Assembly (NCBI RefSeq): GCF_003086295.3
Contig: NC_092055.1
Span: forward strand, 119,961,192-120,025,191
DNA from: Arachis hypogaea
Taxonomy: Eukaryota; Streptophyta; Magnoliopsida; Fabales; Fabaceae
Reading direction: 5' to 3'
Length of the DNA stretch: 64,000 nucleotides
Below the pieces are notes generated by a model. That model did no database searches. It was not told the origin of the DNA and saw only the letters and a program-made list of their open reading frames with translations. The translations under genes and the position numbers were made by a program. This document shows, in pieces, positions 58,104 to 64,000 of this stretch. Each line of letters begins with the position of its first letter. Within the stretch, counting starts at the first letter, position 1.

Positions 58104-58288
58104 AACTATCACCCCAAGTAATTCGAACTAACCTAGTTTGAACTATAGGCAAGTGTGCAACGTATGTAATTCGAACCAAGCTGGTTCAAATTACCATTGG
58201 CGTGCTCCTTCATAAATCGAACCAAGCTGGTTCGAATTAGGGGTGATTCGGCTATATAAGGAGTTCGAATCACCCTCATTCGAACTAT
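57996..58288. repeat. Seven TTCGAA palindromic units, left end of MULE
   Basis: Units of about 29 bases: arm GTAATTCGAACC, a 5-base spacer, arm GGTTCGAATTAC. Starts at about 57996, 58033, 58081, 58118, 58166, 58212 and 58261. Spacers vary while arms are kept. Confidence 0.87.
58253..58259 (+). promoter_or_regulatory. TATA box for the plant-mobile-domain gene
   Basis: TATATAA between the sixth and seventh palindromic units, about 115 bases before the ATG at 58372. The mirror-image position at the other end also has a TATA box. Confidence 0.65.
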
Positions 58289-58371
58289 TATTCCTTCCCC
58301 CTACCCCACCAAATCTCAGAGAAAACGACCCAGATTCTCTTCGAGGAAGACCTGAACGGAATACTCTGCTG

Positions 58372-59812
58372 ATGGGGGACGATCCGGCACGGTTATATCG
58401 CTTGGACGGAGTCGCTCATATAGCCAGGGTCATCAACGACGAGGTTAGTACGGAAATATTTTTTATTCTAGCGGTATATGTGACTTAGTGGTTTTGCATG
58501 TGGGTTAGATGGTGGTTTATGTTAGTGGTTTATGTAGGTGGTTTATGTGAGGGGATTTTGTTGGTGGTTTATGTTAGTGGTTTAAGTTAGCGGTTTAAGT
58601 TAGTGGTTTATGTTAGTGGTTTAGGTTGGTGGTTTAGGGTAGTGGTTTATGTTAGTGGTTTAAGTTAGTGGTTTCTGTTAGTGGTTTATGTTGGTGGTTG
58701 ATGTTACCGGTTTTTGTGAGTGGTTTATGCAAGCGGTTTATGTGAGTGGTTTAGGGTAGGTGGTTTTCGTTAGTGGTTTTATGTTGGTGATTTGTTTGAC
58801 TTGTTTGATGGTAGTTGTTTTACGCTAGCTGTTTTATGTAAACCGCTTTAGTTAAGCTGTTTCTTGTTAGTGGATCTCGTTAAGTTGGTTTATGTTAGCG
58901 GTTTAGTTGTGCGGTCTATGGGTTTGTTTCCAGTTGCTTATCTTTCATGTAATGTTATGCGGTTTTATTTAGCAGAATGGTTTGTTGATGATTTATCGTG
59001 TTGCTTACGGTTGTGGTTGGTTTTTAAGCTAGTTCTAACTATGCGGTTCATTTCATGCGCAGCCCCAGCGATGCATTAGGAGCATGCGGCGGCAGCAGAG
59101 CATGCGACTTGATGACAGATACGTTTCGTACTTGCAGATGGCAGGTCTATACCATCTTGCAAGGTTGAACGACCGATGGTTCCGGCTAGACGAGGCCCTT
59201 GTCAGTGCATTCGTGGAGCGATGGCGTCCCGAGACGCACACGTTTCATATGCCGTTCGGAGAGTGCACGATCACACTCCAGGACGTGGCATACCAGCTGG
59301 GTTTGCCAGTGGACGGCCGTTACGTGAGTGGTTGCCTGTCAGAGCTCCATATATACATCGAGGGTGGCCGTCCAGCCTGGGTCTGGTTCCAGGAGTTGCT
59401 CGGAGTTACACCTCCTCCTAGTCAGGTTCAGAAGTACGCAGTGAACTGCAGCTGGTTTCAGGAGACTTTTGGTGAGTGCCCTGAGGATGCAGATGAGGAC
59501 ACTGTGCGCCGATATGCCCGTGCGTACATCATGATGTTGTTGGGTACGCAGCTGTTTGCGGACAAGTCCGGGAATCGGATTCACATCAGATGGCTTCCGT
59601 ACGTAGCGAGGCTGGAGGAGCTGGGTACCTACAGCTGGGGTTCTGCAGCACTGGCTTGGTTGTACCGGTGCATGTGCCGAGTGGCGAACAGACATGTCGT
59701 CAAGTTAGCGGGCCCGCTTCAGCTACTTCAGTCTTGGATCTTTTGGCGCTTTCCTCGGTTTAGGCTTGCAGGATATGAGACGTTCAGCTGGCCGTTGGCC
59801 TCGAGGTACTAG
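58372..59812 (+). pseudogene. Plant mobile domain (PMD) protein gene, 3'-truncated
   Basis: Exon 1 (58372-58443) encodes MGDDPARLYRLDGVAHIARV; exon 2 (59063-59812) starts PQRCIRSMRRQQSMRLDDRY. GT (58444) and AG (59061-59062) ends keep the frame, giving 273 residues. The PMD (PF10536; relatives include MAIN/MAIL1 and the 'phosphatase 7 long form' proteins) shows GLYHLARLNDRWFRLDEALV, ERWRPETHTFHMPFGECTIT, QDVAYQLGLPVDGRYVSGC and SGNRIHIRWLPYVARL. It stops at TAG right after SWPLASRY, where full-length relatives probably splice (GAG/GTACT) and continue; the remainder is deleted. MAIN-type proteins act in the nucleus in transposon silencing and cell division. The role of transposon-borne copies is unknown. 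Confidence 0.85.
58485..58790 (+). repeat. GTGGTTTATGTTA minisatellite in the PMD intron
   Basis: About twenty degenerate copies of a 12-16 base word (GTGGTTTATGTTAGTG and variants) fill the 5' half of the intron, fading by about 58920. It is very T/G-rich on the sense strand. Confidence 0.82.
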
Positions 59813-59931
59813 AAGCGGCCTTCTCTATTTCAATTTTACATATATAACTGCATATTCATTAATAGTCTATTGCATACTCTAAACACATATTTCAGTAGAT
59901 GTAACACATGTGTATGGTTCAGATGGTCAAG

Positions 59932-60402
59932 TTACAGCTGGACCGCTGGCTCGTACACTGGGACGGAGGAAGAAGCCACGGCAGCCCTGGAACTGGAACC
60001 AGCTGCCGTGGCTACATTGGTGGTATTCCGGTTCGAACTCCCTGAGATGGATACCACATCAATCAGCTTTGCCAGCAATTCTGGTGTCCTCACCTCCGGA
60101 AACTGCCTCCGACAAAGAAACATGACTTGCAGGTCCTCATCACTACCAATCGTGAGACAATCATACTTCACTGTATCGTGCAGGATCGTGACTGGAATGC
60201 GATAGAAAAACTTCTTAACCCGCTTCGCACCTTCCAGGCCAAGTTTCATCAGCATAGATCTAACAAGGTCATCATAGCTTGTCGTTGGATTCACGACAAT
60301 ACAGAGAGGATCCTTATCTGTGAACTTCACTCCGGAACGAGTTTTCCTCTTAATGGATCCTCTGTGGTGAACCAGAACAACAAAACTCTCCTCACTAGCC
60401 AT
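59932..60402 (-). pseudogene. MuDR-type transposase, N-terminal part only
   Basis: A 156-residue frame starting MASEESFVVLVHHRGSIKRK with the PB1-like N-terminal domain of Mutator transposases: FTDKDPLCIVVNPTTSYDDL, LGLEGAKRVKKFFYRIPVT, IGSDEDLQVMFLCRRQFPEV, RTPELLAKLIDVVS. It ends in a Ser/Ala-rich stretch and a stop at 59932 where it meets the PMD gene. The DNA-binding, catalytic (DDE) and zinc-knuckle regions of a full MuDRA-like protein are absent. It could be a decoy or simply a deletion product. Confidence 0.85.
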
Positions 60403-60442
60403 CTTACTCCATCTAATGAGACCAACTCACGCTTAGAACGGT

Positions 60443-60449
60443 TATATAG
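60443..60449 (-). promoter_or_regulatory. TATA box for the transposase gene
   Basis: TATATAA on the minus strand, about 40 bases before the ATG at 60402, just inside the palindrome array; this implies a very short leader. Confidence 0.6.
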
Positions 60450-60463
60450 AGGTCTCTCTCCCA

Positions 60464-60742
60464 CTAATTCGAACCGGTCCGGTTCAAATTATGTTTCGTG
60501 TAATTCGAACCAGCCCGGTTCGAATTACTGAGGCCGGACTCTCTCTATAATTCGAACCTCCCTGGTTCGAACTATGTGCACCCAAGGTTCGAACCTACCT
60601 AGTTCGATTTATGAAGAAAATTTAGGTAGTAGTTCGAACCACATTGGTTCGAATTACATTCAAAGTTCCTCTCCACCTAATTCGAACCACCCTGGTTCGA
60701 ATTACTAAGGTTCGTAGTTCGAACCACCCTGGTTCGAATTAC
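60464..60742. repeat. Seven TTCGAA palindromic units, right end of MULE
   Basis: Starts near 60464, 60500, 60547, 60585, 60629, 60677 and 60714. Same design as the left array. The outer three lie inside the terminal inverted repeat; the inner four differ in spacing and spacers from the left side. Confidence 0.87.
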
Positions 60743-60830
60743 ATAAAAATAGCGTTTGGCTGAAACGATTTTCAATTTGGCGTATTTACGTTACATATTT
60801 CTTGCCTTGGCTTATTAGGGTTTTTTACCC
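60629..60830 (-). repeat. Right terminal inverted repeat of the MULE
   Basis: Ends CTTATTAGGGTTTTTTACCC at 60830, followed by the TSD copy TATTTATTT. Confidence 0.9.
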
Positions 60831-60839
60831 TATTTATTT

Positions 60840-61207
60840 TATTGATTTATAATATTATTAATTAATATAATTTACAATAATTATTTTATTAAAGGAAGGG
60901 ACAAATTTAAAATGATCAATGATCAACATTCAATGAGATACAACTTTGTTTTTCATTGGATTTATGAGAATAACTCATAATATATTAGAGTACTGTAAGT
61001 ACTCTACTGTAAGTACTCTGCCTCCATAATTTTTAATTATTGTTCTAAGTTTTAATATTGTTAAAAAAATGTTATGGACAAAATTATTAAATATTAAAAA
61101 TATCTTTAAATTTTTTAAAATTATTAAAGATAAAAAATAAATTTTATTTTTTACTTTATCGATCTCTTGGTTTTAAAAGTAATTGACCTAACATGTATAA
61201 TGCACTG
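60840..61207. other. Intergenic AT-rich DNA
   Basis: 60863-61055 is repeated with about 80-85% identity by eye at 63085-63264. AGTACTGTAAGTACTCT occurs as a small internal duplication near 60990-61020. No gene seen. Confidence 0.5.
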
Positions 61208-61223
61208 TTCTAAACTCCTAATT

Positions 61224-61314
61224 TTTTTTTTTTTACCAAAGATAGGAGACTCGAACTCGCAACCTCTTAATTGAGTATGGGGAGCCTATGCCAGTTGAGC
61301 TATTACTAATTGGC
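61224..61314 (-). mobile_element. tRNA-derived SINE with 16-base TSD
   Basis: On the minus strand it starts with a tRNA-like head holding an A box TAGCTCAACTGG (61302-61291) and a B box GAGTTCGAGTCTCC (61258-61245), about 33 bases apart as in pol III promoters, and ends in an oligo-A tail (T run at 61224-61234 on the plus strand). The perfect TSD TTCTAAACTCCTAATT flanks it (61208-61223 and 61315-61330). The element is only about 90 bases, shorter than typical Au-type SINEs. The folded tRNA arms are not all preserved, so it is not a tRNA gene. Confidence 0.87.
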
Positions 61315-61512
61315 TTCTAAACTCCTAATTAGTTATTTGAATCAAATTTAAAAAATTAGGTTGAATTATATTCTATAAGTCGGATTATTTTTATAGAAGC
61401 TATTTTGGGGGAAAAAATTGGAAATTTATAGCAGAGGGATCAGATTTATTTGTCAGAGTGAGAGGATAAGCAGCGGACACGACAGAAGCCCCCTTCCATT
61501 GTTTGTGTGGAA

Positions 61513-62756
61513 ATGGCGTCACTTGGCACCACTCCTGCGCATGTTAGCAGCAACAGCTACTTCCGACGCCGATCAACTTTCAACATCAAACAGCGGTGTG
61601 TGCCTATTACAGTGAGGTGTTCACTGCAACCACCAATTAGATTCCACAACCACAAGAGTCGTCGATCTCTGTCCATCTCCATAGCTCTCTCTTCTTTCCT
61701 TCTCACTTTTCCTAACCGTACGTTAACTCTAATCTTATTTTATGTCATCTCATATGTAGCACTCTTAATTATGTGTATCTTCTGCACTGTTGTAGGTGCT
61801 CTTGCTGAAGGAAATATTTTCGATAAATATGTTAAGAGGTAGCAGTATTTTTAATTTTTTATATATCATACTCTTGGTTCGAATTTTTTTGTTTTTTATT
61901 AATCACATAGTTTGAGTTTCTGTCTATGTAGAAAAAAGCTTGATCCTCTAGAGGCCTATGTGCCAGCTGTCATACTTACACAGTTCCAGATCAAAGATCT
62001 GGGTAATTTTGACGAACACTAATTGCTTGTATTTTAAATCGGAAATCTAGATAAGACTGTAATGCGTACTTATATATAATATGGATTTGTTGATTAGAAA
62101 AAACAATAGAGGGTGATGAACCCCAGTTTGGCCTATGCCGCTCTCTACTTCGTTCTGGACCTGCAGCATCCCTCCGTGTAAACATTCGTGCAGTAAGTTA
62201 GAATTTCTTACGTACATTTTCTTGTTTTTTTTTTATATTAAATATTAGTTAAAACTTTTATAATTTTTGTTTTATAGATGGCGCAGTATGCATTTGACAG
62301 TGGAAATGGTAAAACTGCATTTAACAAAGTCGATGAATGTCTCAGGTATTCTCATTCGTTACTCAATTTTCACACAGATAATAGAGTTTTATAACTTCCA
62401 TAACTAACCAAATTAACAAAACTCTGTTTTCTAAAAGGTCGCTAGAGGAGCTTGATTCCTTACTTCTACATGCTTCAAGAAAGGATCCTAAAGCCTCGGT
62501 CAAATCAATGAAAGACAAGATCAATACAGCCCTTACCGCTATTGACAGGTGAATTTATTTTAATTAACTTCGATTTTTCCCTTACACGTTGACAGATATC
62601 TTCTTAATAACTTGTTTTTGTTTCAGCCTCTTACAAACTGTACCTTCTGATGTGCTAAGTAAAGGAAAGGTTATAGCTGATTCATACAGAGACCCTGCTG
62701 AAGTAGAAATAGAGACTTTAGACCCTAATTTAAAGCAATTAGAATCAATACTATGA
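61513..62756 (+). CDS. Predicted Tat-routed thylakoid-lumen protein, seven exons
   Basis: Exons 61513-61717, 61796-61838, 61932-62002, 62098-62192, 62278-62345, 62438-62548 and 62627-62756 have GT-AG introns throughout and join in frame to 240 residues. The N-terminus is a Ser/Arg-rich chloroplast transit region. A twin-arginine motif (SRRSLSISIAL), a hydrophobic stretch (SSFLLTFP) and an A-x-A site (RALAEG) near residue 72 follow, pointing to the thylakoid Tat route and the lumen. The mature part is helical and charged: FDKYVKRKKLDPLEAYVPAV, GLCRSLLRSGPAASLRVNIR, LRSLEELDSLLLHAS and SLLQTVPSDVLSKGKVIAD. I recognise it as a conserved plant protein of unknown function (DUF-type) somewhat like PsbQ-type helical lumen proteins, but I do not assign a name. 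Confidence 0.82.
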
Positions 62757-63480
62757 CTAGTTAAAAATGCATTTTCTTCCCCCAACACTTAATTATGCAA
62801 GAGTTAAAGCCTTCAAACATTGTTGACATATTTTTTTAGTAATTTCCTATTCTATTTCATTGACATCATTCTTATTATTTGATGAGATTGATTTTGTTGA
62901 GGTAGAATAAAAATATTAACTCGGTTTAAATTTCGCTTTGTGCATGTAGCAATTTATGGGTCAGCGAACAGCTAACTCAGATCAGTACGGATTAGTCCGT
63001 TGGACTGAAAAATAAAAAATTAAGTGAACAAAAGAATAGAAATATTAATAAACAAAATTGTATTGACTATCAAAAAATTAAATGAATATAATTTACAATA
63101 ATTGCTTTATTAAAGAAAGGGACAAGTTTAAAATGATCAATAATCAAACCTTCAACGAGATGCAACTTTGTTTTTGGATTCCATTTACAAGGACAAATCA
63201 TATAGTATATTAGAGTACCTTATGTACTCTGCCTCCATAATTTTTAATTATTGTTCTAATTTTTAAATAAAATCAAATAAAATATATTTCGTAAATTAAT
63301 GTTAATATTATCAAATTTTTTTATATAAAAATTTTAAAAAATACGGTAAATTCTAGGAATATTTTTTATATATATAATATATTTTTTATACATTAATATT
63401 ACAAAAATATTAAAATTATGAAAAAAATTGAATTAGAGGATGGATTAAGGATAACATTGAGAGTGACTTTATAAACGATA
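62757..63480. other. Intergenic AT-rich DNA with a second copy of a local repeat
   Basis: 62834-63264 carries sequences homologous to 57651-57774 and 60863-61055, the pieces that flank the MULE on the other side of the lumen-protein gene. 63270-63430 is extremely AT-rich. Confidence 0.55.
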
Positions 63481-63560
63481 TTTTAAAGAGTGCGATGTTT
63501 CCTTAAATGTTTGAAAAGCTACTTGAATTATTCCAACGGTCATTAACCGTCTTTTCTTCT

Positions 63561-63568
63561 TATATAAT
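63561..63568 (+). promoter_or_regulatory. TATA box of the gene at the window end
   Basis: TATATAAT, followed by a CT- and GA-rich leader of about 140 bases before the ATG at 63735. Confidence 0.55.
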
Positions 63569-63734
63569 CTGTTAGAAACTTTATTTTCTATCTCCGATCT
63601 AAATTTCCGTCTTCTCTTCTCCACTCTATTCTTTTTTCTCTCTTCTCTTCACTCTAGAGGAAGAGAGAGAGAAAAAAGAAAGAGGGGAGTGAGTGAGGGA
63701 CTGCGATTAAGGACAAGCAATAGATTCAATAACC

Positions 63735-64000
63735 ATGGATAATCCTTGCTTTGTTGTACCGTACCATGATCCATATGATACTCCTCCACTCAGTCCGAGT
63801 TTTTTCAACATTTCCAACCCCACTCTTCTCGATCTTACCAATGTCGCCAGTGGAAACGAATCCAGTCACTCTCAACAAAAGAATAATATAATTCAAGATG
63901 GTAATCTCCAACCAACTTTTGATCCGATGATTCAAGATAGTAACTTTGTTGGAGGAACAGGAGGGAATAACTTCGAATCAATTCCTTTGTTACAAGTGCA
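63735..64000 (+). CDS. Start of an unrecognised gene, cut by the window end
   Basis: The ATG at 63735 is in a good context (AACCATGG) and the frame stays open to the window end (88 codons). It starts MDNPCFVVPYHDPYDTPPLS, then is rich in Asn, Ser, Gln and Pro (SFFNISNPTLLDLTNV, SHSQQKNN, IIQDGNLQP, a second IQDSN). Low complexity and acidic/amide-rich composition suit the N-terminal region of a plant transcription regulator, but no domain is visible and I do not assign a family. Confidence 0.6.
   Translation, partial: MDNPCFVVPYHDPYDTPPLSPSFFNISNPTLLDLTNVASGNESSHSQQKNNIIQDGNLQPTFDPMIQDSNFVGGTGGNNFESIPLLQV

Larger units (their letters stand above)
57902..60830. mobile_element. Deleted Mutator-like element with plant-mobile-domain gene
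   Basis: Terminal inverted repeats of about 200 bases (57902-58103 and 60629-60830) begin GGGTAAAAAACCCTAATAAG. The 9-base TSD TATTTATTT is at 57893-57901 and 60831-60839; nine bases and long inverted repeats are typical of Mutator-like elements (MULEs). Inside, a plus-strand plant-mobile-domain gene and a minus-strand MuDR-type transposase N-terminus converge and abut near 59930. The catalytic part of the transposase is absent, so this is a 2.9-kb internal-deletion derivative that cannot move on its own. Confidence 0.9.

Noticed and set aside
59176..59695. Other frames overlapping the PMD exon
   Set aside because: They are shadows of the PMD coding frame, which alone matches a protein family.
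61235..61311. tRNA gene on the minus strand
   Set aside because: It has A and B boxes but lacks complete paired tRNA arms, ends in an oligo-A tail and has a 16-base TSD, so it is a SINE.
63726..63935. Minus-strand 69-codon frame at the window end
   Set aside because: It overlaps the plus-strand frame that has a TATA box and good start context, and has no family resemblance.

Overview
The window is plant nuclear DNA, most likely from a legume. It contains spliced GT-AG genes, Ty3/gypsy and Ty1/copia retrotransposons, a Mutator-like element and a tRNA-derived SINE. Several repeat families (GC-rich LTR cassettes such as TGGCGTTTAACGCCA, and a Mutator element carrying a plant-mobile-domain gene) look like those I associate with peanut (Arachis). 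That genus call is from memory and is not proven here.

Layout. 1-4918 is AT-rich DNA holding one decayed LTR-like repeat (from 1529). 4924-54931 is a single old TAT-type Ty3/gypsy element (called A here) split by later insertions, each bounded by a 5-bp target-site duplication (TSD). B (Ty1/copia with an env-like ORF, 8317-19804, TSD CAAAA) lies in A's RT/RNase H coding region. G (solo LTR, 15790-17280, TSD AATCT) lies in B's env-like ORF. C (TAT-type gypsy, 24698-54386, TSD AGATA) lies in A's 3' LTR. D (TAT-type gypsy, 24866-35952, TSD GTTAC) lies in C's 5' LTR. E (non-autonomous Athila-like element on the minus strand, 37379-47190, TSD GTAGC) lies in C's gag. F (solo LTR, 54442-54801, TSD AATAC) lies in A's 3' LTR. 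A itself has TSD TAATG. By-eye LTR divergence agrees with the nesting: A about 20%, B about 5%, C and E about 3%, D about 2%.

The gene-bearing end is 55-64 kb. It has a two-exon OXS3-family gene (55645-56550) with a short upstream ORF overlapping its start codon. Next is a deleted Mutator-like element (57902-60830, 9-bp TSD) carrying a plant-mobile-domain gene and the N-terminus of a MuDR-type transposase facing each other. A SINE follows (61224-61314, 16-bp TSD). Then comes a seven-exon gene for a predicted thylakoid-lumen protein (61513-62756), and the start of an unrecognised gene that runs off the window (63735 onward).

The most unusual content is the cargo of the mobile elements. All three TAT-type elements (A, C, D) carry an antisense gene between pol and the 3' LTR with a shared motif. 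D has a tandem array whose units can fold into hairpins with co-varying stems. B has lost integrase but keeps an env-like ORF. The Mutator-like element has seven palindromic TTCGAA units inside each end. No element here encodes a complete intact set of proteins; stop codons and frameshifts are common, and many stops look like C-to-T or G-to-A changes at methylated cytosines.
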